Shown here in pieces: positions 16,406-24,069 of a DNA stretch of 47,125 nt (within the stretch, counting starts at the first letter, position 1; each line of letters begins with the position of its first letter). The position numbers and the translations under genes are program-made. Source of the stretch: UBA724 sp964229545 (GTDB taxonomy: Bacteria > Bacteroidota > Bacteroidia > Flavobacteriales > Flavobacteriaceae); the NCBI GenBank assembly GCA_964229545.1, contig CAXRDP010000057.1, positions 1-47,125 of the forward strand, given 5' to 3'. The notes beneath the pieces were generated by a model that made no database searches, was not told the DNA's origin, and saw only the letters and a program-made list of their open reading frames with translations.

Positions 16406-17146
16406 ATGGAGCAGCTTCCAAAAATAGATACGGACAACTTGCCGCGTCATGTGGCCATCATCATGGACGGCAACGGACGCTGGGCAAAGCTGCGGGGTCG
16501 CGCACGGGTTTTTGGCCATAGAGAAGGTGCCAAGGCTGTCCGAAGAACCGTAGAAAGTGCGGCTCGTTTGGGGATTCCCAATCTAACTTTGTATGCATTT
16601 TCTACAGAAAATTGGAATCGCCCTAAACGCGAAGTTAACACCCTGATGAAACTCTTGGTCAATGCTTTAAAGAGCGAATTGGGCCTAATGCAAAAAAACA
16701 ACATTCAATTGAATGCCATTGGACACCGCTCTACCCTCCCTAAAAATGTACAAGAAGAACTTGAAGAGGTTTTGGCAGCAACCGCCCAAAACTCTGGTTT
16801 GGTGCTTACTTTGGCTTTGAGCTATGGGGCAAGACAGGAAATTGAACAAGCCGTAAAAGACATTTGTCATAAAGTTAAAAATAATATAATTTCCCTAGAA
16901 AATGTTGACGAAAACATAATTAATAAGCATCTTTACACGCAGAATTTACCTGACGTCGATTTGCTGATCCGAACAAGCGGTGAAGTGCGCATCAGTAATT
17001 TTCTGCTGTGGCAGATTGCTTATGCAGAATTATATTTTACAGATGAGCTTTGGCCCGACTTCAACGAAGACTCGTTGTACAAGGCCTTGGCAGATTTTCA
17101 GGAAAGAGAAAGAAGATTTGGAAAAACAAGTGAGCAACTTGCTTAA
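16406..17146 (+). CDS. uppS: Undecaprenyl diphosphate synthase (isoprenyl transferase)
   Basis: A 246-residue cis-prenyltransferase that builds the C55 lipid carrier for peptidoglycan and polysaccharide export. The catalytic aspartate is D21 in HVAIIMDGNGRWA, followed by GHREGAKAVRR, LYAFSTENWNRP, and near the end LLIRTSGEVRISNFLLWQ and ELYFTDELWPDF. All are diagnostic. The start is four bases after the PorG-like gene and its 3' end overlaps the preferred bamA start. Confidence 0.97.
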   Translation: MEQLPKIDTDNLPRHVAIIMDGNGRWAKLRGRARVFGHREGAKAVRRTVESAARLGIPNLTLYAFSTENWNRPKREVNTLMKLLVNALKSELGLMQKNNIQLNAIGHRSTLPKNVQEELEEVLAATAQNSGLVLTLALSYGARQEIEQAVKDICHKVKNNIISLENVDENIINKHLYTQNLPDVDLLIRTSGEVRISNFLLWQIAYAELYFTDELWPDFNEDSLYKALADFQERERRFGKTSEQLA

Positions 17147-19676
17147 AAATATACTGCCCTTGAACAGGCTTTTTTTATACACCATCGTGCTGATTTACGT
17201 ATCAGGTGCAGCACAAGAAATCACCCTTGAGCAGGGTAAAACTTATACTTTGGGAGAAATTGAAGTCACAGGTTTAAAGACTTTTAGCCCACAAACCGTG
17301 GTTGCCTACACCGGATTGCGAACGGGGCAACAACTACAGATTCCAGGAGAAGAAATCAGTGCCGTCATCAGCAAATTATGGAAACTGGAACTTTTTAGTG
17401 ACATCAATTTTTATCTTACCAAAATAGAGGGAGGCACGGCAGATATTGAAATTTTCATTCAAGAATTACCCACGCTTTCTGACTTTACAATTACAGGAGT
17501 AAAAAAAGGGAAAGTAGCTTCTCTGGTCGATGATACAGATTTGAAGAAGGGAAAAAAGATTAGTGAAAATTTTCTGGCGACCACCAAAAACTATATCACC
17601 AATAAGTACCAAAAAGAAGGTTTTCTAAACACCAAAGTGACCATCGATACCAAAGCTGACACTATCGGCAACAACAACGAAAAGATGCTTATCTACGTTG
17701 ACAAAGGAGATCGGGTAAAGGTCCGTTCTATTAATTTTGAGGGAAATGAAGTTTTTAAAGATCAAAAATTAAGAACAAAGCTCAAAAAAACAAAAGTAAA
17801 ATTCCCTGGCAGGTTTTGGAAAAAATCAAAGTTTATTGAGGAAGACTATAAAGAAGGTCTGACAGAGCTTTTGGATTACTATAAAGAAAAGGGATATCGT
17901 GATGCGCGCATTGTAAGCGACACTGTGGTGGTTGACGGTTCACTGATTGACATAAACATCAAGTTACTAGAAGGTCAAAAATATTACTTCGGAAAAATCA
18001 ATTTCTTGGGAAATAGTGTTTACTCTGACGCACAATTGAGCAGAGTGCTTGGTATTGATGAAGGCGATGTATACAACGGGGTCTTGCTGCGAAAACGCAT
18101 CGCAGATCAAACCAAGCCCGATGGCGAAGACCTCACGAATCTATATCAGAACAACGGGTATTTGTTCTCCTCGGTCAATCCAGTAGAAATAAGTGCCGTA
18201 AACGACACTATTAACTTTGAAATACGAATTATTGAAGGCAAACCTGCCTATTTCAATCGCATTACTGTGGTTGGTAATGACAGAACCAATGACCACGTTA
18301 TTTACAGAGAATTGCGTACAAAACCCGGAGCTCTTTACAGCAAAGACCAAGTGGTGCGTTCTGTGCGAGAACTAGGGCAACTCGGATTTTTTGACCCTGA
18401 ACAAATTTCGCCAGACTTCAAAAATGTTGACCCCAACGCTGGAACCGTAGATATCGAATACGGATTGGTAGAAAAAGGTGCTAGCCAGATAGAACTCCAA
18501 GGAGGATATGGCGGTGGAGGGTTTATCGGAACCCTTGGGCTGTCGTTCAACAACTTTTCTATGCGTAATATCTGGAACAAAGAGGCTTACAAGCCCGTTC
18601 CTATGGGGGATGGTCAACAACTTGCATTGCGCCTTCAAAAAAGCAGGTTTTATGAGACATATAGCTTTTCTTTTGCCGAACCCTGGCTTGGAGGAGAACA
18701 ACCTGTACAATTTTCAACCTCTATTTCTCAAACCACTCAATACAGGTATAATTTCATGACCGGGAGGGCCAACAAAGACCAGTATTTTAAAATCAGAGGG
18801 CTCACCCTAGGTCTTGCCAAACGATTGAGAGTTCCTGACGACTATTTTACCCTTTCGCAATCTATTGGTTATCAATATTATGATCTTAACAACTATTATA
18901 CAGGCTTGTTTACTTTTGGTGATGGGGTGTCTAATAACTTGTATTATTCGATCGCATTGTCTCGAAACAACACCTATACAAACCCCATTTTCCCGCTGGG
19001 AGGATCTCAATTTACGATTAGTGCCAAACTTTCCTTTCCCTACTCTTTAGTTAATGGGGTAGACTATGCAAATCTGGGTGAACTGCCTGAGTATCAAAAT
19101 GATGACGGGACGCCCAACGTTTCTAAAATCGATCAAGAAAAATACCGTTGGTTAGAATTCTACAAACTTAAGTTTTCAGGAAGTTGGTATAGCCGTATTG
19201 TTGACAAACTGGTATTGAAGACGCATGCTGAATTCGGCTATTTAGGTGCTTACAACAAAGACAGAGGTGTTATTCCTTTCGAGCGTTTTTATTTAGGCGG
19301 CGATGGACTTTCACAGTATGCGCTTGATGGTCGAGAAACGGTCTCTATGCGTGGCTATGAGAACCAGTCCTTATCTGATCGCGATGGTTCTACGATTTAT
19401 AACAAATTTTCACTAGAGCTTAGGTATCCCATCACTCTAAAACCCTCTGCTTCTATTTATGCCTTAAGTTTCTTAGAAGCTGGAAACGCTTACAACAATT
19501 TTCAGCAATATAATCCGTTTGATATGAAACGGTCTGCAGGATTTGGGATTCGAATATTTATGCCTGCTTTCGGGCTTTTGGGCATAGATTTTGGATATGG
19601 TTTCGACAGTGACCAAAGTGGCGATTTGTCACCCCATGGTTGGGAAACCCATTTTATTATTGGGCAGCAATTCTAA
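17130..19676 (+). CDS. bamA: Outer membrane protein assembly factor BamA
   Basis: About 848 residues. BamA folds and inserts beta-barrel proteins into the outer membrane. After a signal peptide (hydrophobic LFLYTIVLIYVSGAAQ) come POTRA repeats (roughly residues 30-460), recognisable from recurring patterns such as EVTGLKTFSPQTV, INFEGNEVFKDQKL and KINFLGNSVYSDAQL. The Omp85 barrel fills the rest, with GGYGGGGFIGTLGLSFNNFS at its start and a C-terminal phenylalanine (IIGQQF) as expected for a barrel substrate signal. There is no ATG at the start: GTG 17130, overlapping uppS by 17 bases, or TTG 17160 are the options. The longer open frame from 16980 lies inside uppS and is not real. Confidence 0.94.
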   Translation: MSNLLKNILPLNRLFLYTIVLIYVSGAAQEITLEQGKTYTLGEIEVTGLKTFSPQTVVAYTGLRTGQQLQIPGEEISAVISKLWKLELFSDINFYLTKIEGGTADIEIFIQELPTLSDFTITGVKKGKVASLVDDTDLKKGKKISENFLATTKNYITNKYQKEGFLNTKVTIDTKADTIGNNNEKMLIYVDKGDRVKVRSINFEGNEVFKDQKLRTKLKKTKVKFPGRFWKKSKFIEEDYKEGLTELLDYYKEKGYRDARIVSDTVVVDGSLIDINIKLLEGQKYYFGKINFLGNSVYSDAQLSRVLGIDEGDVYNGVLLRKRIADQTKPDGEDLTNLYQNNGYLFSSVNPVEISAVNDTINFEIRIIEGKPAYFNRITVVGNDRTNDHVIYRELRTKPGALYSKDQVVRSVRELGQLGFFDPEQISPDFKNVDPNAGTVDIEYGLVEKGASQIELQGGYGGGGFIGTLGLSFNNFSMRNIWNKEAYKPVPMGDGQQLALRLQKSRFYETYSFSFAEPWLGGEQPVQFSTSISQTTQYRYNFMTGRANKDQYFKIRGLTLGLAKRLRVPDDYFTLSQSIGYQYYDLNNYYTGLFTFGDGVSNNLYYSIALSRNNTYTNPIFPLGGSQFTISAKLSFPYSLVNGVDYANLGELPEYQNDDGTPNVSKIDQEKYRWLEFYKLKFSGSWYSRIVDKLVLKTHAEFGYLGAYNKDRGVIPFERFYLGGDGLSQYALDGRETVSMRGYENQSLSDRDGSTIYNKFSLELRYPITLKPSASIYALSFLEAGNAYNNFQQYNPFDMKRSAGFGIRIFMPAFGLLGIDFGYGFDSDQSGDLSPHGWETHFIIGQQF

Positions 19677-19680
19677 TCTA

Positions 19681-20523
19681 ATGAAACGTATTTTGTGTTT
19701 GGTGTTTGGTTTGGTAGGGCTCATGGCTCAGGCCCAACAACAAGTACGCATAGGTTTTTTAGATATTGATCGTGTGTTGGCGGGTGTGTCTGAGTACCAA
19801 GCCTCCAATGCCCAATTGGAAACCAAAATTGCACTCTGGAAAGAAGAGGCAGAAACCAGGCAGAAGCAAATCGACACCCTTCAGAAAGCACTAGACGCAG
19901 AGCGACCTTTGCTTACACAAGAAATCATTGACGAACGCACAGAAGACATTGCCTTTGAACAAGATCAACTCGACGCATACAAGCAAAAACGCTTTGGACC
20001 GGAAGGAGATTGGATGGCTCAAAAAGTAATTATCCTCCAACCTGTTCAAGATAAAATATTGGACGCGGTTCGAGAAGTTGCCGACAATAGAAAACTGGAT
20101 TATGTATTTGACAGAAGTGCTGAAATTTTGGTGTTTCATTCAGAAAAAAAATACGATATTAGCGAACTTGTTATTCGATACATAGAACAAGAAGACAAGA
20201 AAAAAGCGCGCGAGGAACTCGTTGAATCTCGTAAACAAGAACAAAAAGCCGATCGTAATCCGGCTGCAGAAAAAAGACGTCAGGCTTTAGCCGAACGCAA
20301 AGCCGAGCGAGAACGTAAGTTGGCCGAGCGCAAAAAAGACAACAGAACGAAAAAAACCATAGATCAGTCTGAAAATCAGGCAGAAACAAAAAAGAAATTA
20401 AGCCCAGAAGAAAAAAAGGCAGCGCGTGAAAAAATCTTGCAACAAAAAAAAGAGGAACGCATCAAAGCCCTAGAAGCAAGAAAAAAAGAACTTGAAGAAA
20501 AGAGAAAACAAGCAAAAAAGTAA
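19681..20523 (+). CDS. Skp/OmpH-family periplasmic chaperone with a long charged tail
   Basis: A 280-residue exported protein: signal peptide ending AQAQQ, then an OmpH/Skp domain (about 22-170; VRIGFLDIDRVLAGVSEYQ, helical hairpin, KLDYVFDRSAEILVFHS) that in E. coli holds unfolded outer-membrane proteins. Unlike Skp, it continues for about 100 more residues made almost only of K, E, R, A and Q, likely an extended coiled coil or disordered arm. It lies four bases after bamA and 19 before a second, ordinary-length OmpH gene. The sequence start at ATG 19681 gives a clean signal peptide. Confidence 0.9.
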   Translation: MKRILCLVFGLVGLMAQAQQQVRIGFLDIDRVLAGVSEYQASNAQLETKIALWKEEAETRQKQIDTLQKALDAERPLLTQEIIDERTEDIAFEQDQLDAYKQKRFGPEGDWMAQKVIILQPVQDKILDAVREVADNRKLDYVFDRSAEILVFHSEKKYDISELVIRYIEQEDKKKAREELVESRKQEQKADRNPAAEKRRQALAERKAERERKLAERKKDNRTKKTIDQSENQAETKKKLSPEEKKAAREKILQQKKEERIKALEARKKELEEKRKQAKK

Positions 20524-20542
20524 ATTTAATCTTAAGAATAAA

Positions 20543-21052
20543 ATGAAAATGAAACCTTTACATTATTTAGTCAGCTTATGTGTCGTTTTGATGAGTTTTA
20601 CAGCTCAGGCCCAAAGCAAAGTGGCTCATATCGATTTTCAGAAATTGGTAAGTGAAATGCCCGAAGTAATCGCTGCTCAGGAGGAAATCCAAAAGTTGGA
20701 AAAAGACTACACTAACGAAATTGAAGCTTCGTTTAAGGAATATCAGACCAAACTGCAGAACTACTCTGCTGATGCTGAAAACCAAACCGATTTGACCAAC
20801 CAAAAAAGACAACAAGAGTTGGCAGGTATGGAACAAAACATCCAGCAATTTCGTCAAACGGCTTTGCAAGATGTTCAAACCAAACAGGCTGATATGTTAC
20901 GCCCACTAATCGAAAAAGCCCGTACTACGGTACAAAGCGTGGCCAAAGCACAAGGTTTTGACTATGTATTGGATGCCAGCCAAGGCTCTCCAGTATTGAT
21001 GTCAGAAGGCAAAAACCTTATGGCAGACGTCAAAAAAGAGTTGGGTATATAA
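20543..21052 (+). CDS. Skp/OmpH-family periplasmic chaperone, standard length
   Basis: A 169-residue protein with a signal peptide (cut after TAQAQ) and a complete Skp domain: KVAHIDFQKLVSEMPEV at the N-terminal strand, long helices (residues about 45-130) and a C-terminal strand GFDYVLDASQGSPVLMSEG. It is a paralogue of the preceding gene without the charged tail. As the last gene before a strong terminator it closes the nadK-to-skp block. ATG 20543 is chosen because it gives a normal signal peptide. Confidence 0.92.
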   Translation: MKMKPLHYLVSLCVVLMSFTAQAQSKVAHIDFQKLVSEMPEVIAAQEEIQKLEKDYTNEIEASFKEYQTKLQNYSADAENQTDLTNQKRQQELAGMEQNIQQFRQTALQDVQTKQADMLRPLIEKARTTVQSVAKAQGFDYVLDASQGSPVLMSEGKNLMADVKKELGI

Positions 21053-21073
21053 CCAATCCTTTTTTACTGAATT

Positions 21074-21102
21074 AAAAAACTGTCCACATTGGGCAGTTTT
21101 TT
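21074..21102 (+). terminator. intrinsic terminator after the bamA-skp-skp block
   Basis: An AAAAAACTGTCC arm and a GGGCAGTTTTTT arm, with a five-base loop, form a 12-pair stem (one G-T pair) ending in a T run. The A-run/T-run symmetry could also stop transcription coming the other way. It lies between the second OmpH gene and murI. Confidence 0.85.
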
Positions 21103-21109
21103 ATTTTTG
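21102..21109 (+). promoter_or_regulatory. candidate -7 box (TATTTTTG) for murI
   Basis: TATTTTTG overlaps the last T of the terminator and ends four bases before the murI ATG. No TTG element is visible at the right spacing. If used, the transcript would start at or next to the start codon. Confidence 0.3.
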
Positions 21110-21113
21110 CTAT

Positions 21114-21893
21114 ATGGACAACGCACCCATTGGTATTTTTGACTCCGGCATTGGTGGTCTTTCAATTTTGAATGAAATCGCTAGGTTGTTCCCCAACGAA
21201 GATCTAATCTATGTGTCCGACAATGCGCACGCACCCTATGGTTCCTTGTCAATAGAGGCCATTCAAGAAAGAAGTCATGTGATTGCCCAATGGTTTTTGG
21301 AACAGCACTGCAAACTGGTGGTAGTGGCATGCAATACGGCAACTACCAATGCAATAGCTGCGTTGCGAAGCCATTTCAAAATCCCTTTTGTAGGTATCGA
21401 ACCTGCCATCAAACCAGCAGCCCTCCAAACCAAAACAGGCGTGATAGGTGTGTTGGCAACCAAAGGGACTCTGGCCAGTGATTTGTTTCACCAAACCGTC
21501 CAAACCTATGCTAGCGGAATAAAAATAGTCGAGCAGGAAGGCAAAAACCTTGTCAGTATGATAGAAAGCGGCACCACAGATGGAGCGCATATGGAGGAAC
21601 TTCTGCGAGAATATGTGACTCCCATGCTTGAGGCAGAGGCAGATCACTTGGTGTTGGGGTGTACACATTACCCCTTTTTAATTCCTTGCTTACAAAAGAT
21701 TTTACCCGAAAAAGTTCAAATTGTAGATTGTAGTCCTGCGGTAGCCAAACAAGTAGGGCGCATACTTGAAAAACATCAGTTGCTATCTTCTCGAACCCAA
21801 AAAGGGACGACCCATTTTTACTGTACGGGCTCCAAAAAGGCTTTGGCCCAATATACGCCTCCAGACACAACAATTCACGCACTCAATCGCTAG
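21114..21893 (+). CDS. murI: Glutamate racemase
   Basis: A 259-residue cofactor-independent racemase that makes D-glutamate for peptidoglycan. The two catalytic cysteines are C73 (VVACNTATT) and C183 (VLGCTHYPF), with FDSGIGGLSIL (D10, S11) at the N-terminus and PYGSLS near residue 41. Length is normal. It begins just after the terminator of the envelope block, and its TAG interlocks with the TAG of the converging gamma carbonic anhydrase gene (CTAG at 21890-21893). Confidence 0.97.
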   Translation: MDNAPIGIFDSGIGGLSILNEIARLFPNEDLIYVSDNAHAPYGSLSIEAIQERSHVIAQWFLEQHCKLVVVACNTATTNAIAALRSHFKIPFVGIEPAIKPAALQTKTGVIGVLATKGTLASDLFHQTVQTYASGIKIVEQEGKNLVSMIESGTTDGAHMEELLREYVTPMLEAEADHLVLGCTHYPFLIPCLQKILPEKVQIVDCSPAVAKQVGRILEKHQLLSSRTQKGTTHFYCTGSKKALAQYTPPDTTIHALNR

Positions 21894-22399
21894 CGAAACC
21901 AGTCAGCGTAGTGCAAGTAATTGTTGGCGATACGCTGAATTTCTCCCTCGAGTAATTCTTGGGAAACTTCTTTGATTTTTCTTGCTGGTACCCCTCCAAA
22001 AACAGTTCCAGTCGGTACCCGAGTCCCTTGAGGAACCACGGCTCCTGCGGCTATAATAGTATTGGACTCGATCACACAATCATCCATCACAATGGCACCC
22101 ATTCCGATAAGAGCATTGTCATGAATCGTACAGCCATGCACGATGGCATTGTGACCTACAGACACATTGTTACCGATTTGGGTAGGGCTTTTTTGGTAGG
22201 TGGCATGAATTACTGCCCCGTCTTGTATGTTCACTCTGTTTCCAATTCGAATGCTGTGCACATCGCCACGCACCACGGCCTGGTACCACACAGAGCAGTC
22301 GTTGCCCATGACAACATCACCAATCAGTGTGGCGTTCTCGGCAAAAAAACAATTAGAACCATAGATTGGGGTTTTCTCTCGAACTGTTTTTATAAGCAT
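21890..22399 (-). CDS. Gamma carbonic anhydrase family protein (left-handed beta-helix)
   Basis: A 169-residue hexapeptide-repeat protein. The repeats begin at IGDVVMGNDCSVWYQAVVRGD and run for about 100 residues. The putative zinc histidines lie in DGAVIHATY and VGHNAIVHGC, in the arrangement of gamma carbonic anhydrases and of YrdA/PaaY-like proteins. Many members have weak or no carbonic anhydrase activity, so the substrate is open. I used ATG 22399 instead of the longer reading because the family starts close to this point. It converges on murI with interlocked stops and diverges from the Nfu gene. Confidence 0.88.
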   Translation of the reverse strand: MLIKTVREKTPIYGSNCFFAENATLIGDVVMGNDCSVWYQAVVRGDVHSIRIGNRVNIQDGAVIHATYQKSPTQIGNNVSVGHNAIVHGCTIHDNALIGMGAIVMDDCVIESNTIIAAGAVVPQGTRVPTGTVFGGVPARKIKEVSQELLEGEIQRIANNYLHYADWFR

Positions 22400-22468
22400 A
22401 TCTAAAAGTAATAAATCACTGGCACTCTTAAACCCAATGATTGCGTATTTTAGCATCAAAATTGCTAT

Positions 22469-23338
22469 ATGTACAACTTTCGTGTTGAAAATACCGACCA
22501 AAAGGAACGCATTCGCTTGTGTAGCGACAAAGTTTTGTCGGATAAAACGGTTTCATTCCAAAACATAGATGATGCTACGGATTACCCCTTGGTGCAACAG
22601 CTTTTTTACCTGCCTTTTGTAAAAAGTGTGCAACTCACTCCAAACCACATTGAGTTGGAGCGTTTTTCCATATTGGAATGGCATGAAGTACAAGAAGAAG
22701 TCAAAGACCAAATCACAAATTTTCTTAACCAGGGAGGTTTGATAGAAAAAGCCTCAAAGCCCAAAGCAGCTGTTACCGTTTATGCGGAGAGTACACCCAA
22801 TCCTGCTGTGATGAAATTTGTTGCTAACAAATTGTTGGCCACTCAAAGTTTTGAAGCAAAGAACATTGATGAAGCCCAAGGTGCCCCATTGGCAGTAGCT
22901 TTGTTTCACATGCCCTTTGTCAAGGAAGTCTATATAGACGAAAATTTTGTTTCGGTGAGCAAGTTTGAGATCACACCATGGGAGGAGGTTGTACAAGATG
23001 TACGTAATTTTATCAGAGATTTTCTGGTGGAAGGCAAATCGGTAGTCGATCAGCCACAAAACACCCAAACCTCCGAAACAGAAGCCATCCAACACGAAGG
23101 GGTTTCTTTAGAAATTGTAAAAATCATAGACCAATACATCAAACCTGCCGTAGCCTCTGATGGTGGTAACATTGTATTTGATTCTTATGAAGAGGAAACC
23201 CAGTCGGTTCAGGTCATTTTGCAAGGTGCCTGTAGCGGTTGTCCGTCCTCTACCTTTACGCTTAAAAACGGAATTGAGCAAATGCTTAAAGAAATGCTAC
23301 CGGGCAAGGTGGCACAAGTCACGGCTCTTAACGGTTAG
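22469..23338 (+). CDS. NifU-like (Nfu) Fe-S cluster carrier with two N-terminal scaffold domains
   Basis: A 289-residue Fe-S cluster scaffold/carrier. The C-terminal NifU domain (about 205-289) has the cluster-binding C255-x-x-C258 (ACSGCPSST). Ahead of it are two copies of the Nfu N-terminal domain: residues about 1-95 (FQNIDDATDYPLVQQLFYLPFVKSV) and about 100-190 (ESTPNPAVMKFVANK ... GAPLAVALFHMPFVKEVYI). The first copy has lost the TPNPxxxKF signature and is more diverged. It overlaps the converging tsaB gene by 11 bases. Confidence 0.9.
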   Translation: MYNFRVENTDQKERIRLCSDKVLSDKTVSFQNIDDATDYPLVQQLFYLPFVKSVQLTPNHIELERFSILEWHEVQEEVKDQITNFLNQGGLIEKASKPKAAVTVYAESTPNPAVMKFVANKLLATQSFEAKNIDEAQGAPLAVALFHMPFVKEVYIDENFVSVSKFEITPWEEVVQDVRNFIRDFLVEGKSVVDQPQNTQTSETEAIQHEGVSLEIVKIIDQYIKPAVASDGGNIVFDSYEEETQSVQVILQGACSGCPSSTFTLKNGIEQMLKEMLPGKVAQVTALNG

Positions 23339-24038
23339 TTTTCGGGAGCCCTAAAGCGTCTTTTTTGCTTGGAGTTACCTGAAAAGATTTCAAATACTCA
23401 GGGTCGAAATAGGCCAAATCTTCAAAATCTCCTTGCTGATATTTTTGGTAAGATAGCGCAATCATGTGCGTGGCGCTTGGAAAACTTTCTTTATCGGGAA
23501 AATGAAAGCTAGAGTGTTCAGACAAAATATGTTTGCATTTTTCAATACCCGTTCCTATAAAAAACACATTCCCTTGATTGGCCCATTGCGTAAAGCTATC
23601 ATGGGAAAGCATATGAGGCGTTGCCGCTTGGACAAGATTGTGTTTGGTGTCATAAACCGCTACATACACCTCATCGCGACGTGCGTCTAGGATAGGCAAA
23701 ATGTGTCCACTTTCCTTCTGAATTTCTTGCGCCAAAACACCAAGTGTCGGCAAGGCAATCAACGGAATGTCGCATCCAAAACACAATCCTTTGGCAGCCC
23801 CCACACCAATACGTAAGCCTGTATAAGAACCTGGGCCGGAACTCACTGCCACCGCAGACAAGTCGGGAGGAGTCAGGCAGTGGGATTGTAAAAGCTGATG
23901 GATGTAGGTATGTAGCAACTTGGAGTGCTGATAGTCTTGATGGTTGGACTGTTCCACACCTACAAGTCGGCCATCAGTAGCCAAGGCTACAGAACACTGC
24001 GTGGTTGTGGTTTCTATATTTAGGATGTGCGTTGGCAT
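23328..24038 (-). CDS. tsaB: tRNA threonylcarbamoyladenosine biosynthesis protein TsaB
   Basis: A 236-residue ASKHA-fold protein, partner of TsaD in making t6A37 of ANN-decoding tRNAs. It starts HILNIETTTTQCSVALA and contains the hallmark SSGPGSYTGLRIGVGAAKGL near residue 70. Like other TsaB it lacks the metal-binding histidines of TsaD. ATG 24038 is preferred to a TTG two codons earlier. It lies 31 bases downstream of the TolC-like gene, so may share its transcript, and overlaps the Nfu gene tail to tail by 11 bases. Confidence 0.94.
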   Translation of the reverse strand: MPTHILNIETTTTQCSVALATDGRLVGVEQSNHQDYQHSKLLHTYIHQLLQSHCLTPPDLSAVAVSSGPGSYTGLRIGVGAAKGLCFGCDIPLIALPTLGVLAQEIQKESGHILPILDARRDEVYVAVYDTKHNLVQAATPHMLSHDSFTQWANQGNVFFIGTGIEKCKHILSEHSSFHFPDKESFPSATHMIALSYQKYQQGDFEDLAYFDPEYLKSFQVTPSKKDALGLPKTNR

Positions 24039-24069
24039 GCCCAAAAATAGAAAACAAAGGCCAATCTGT

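Noticed and set aside
16980..17129. N-terminal extension of BamA inside uppS
   Set aside because: The residues are the uppS 3' end read in another frame; a signal peptide appears only after GTG 17130 or TTG 17160.
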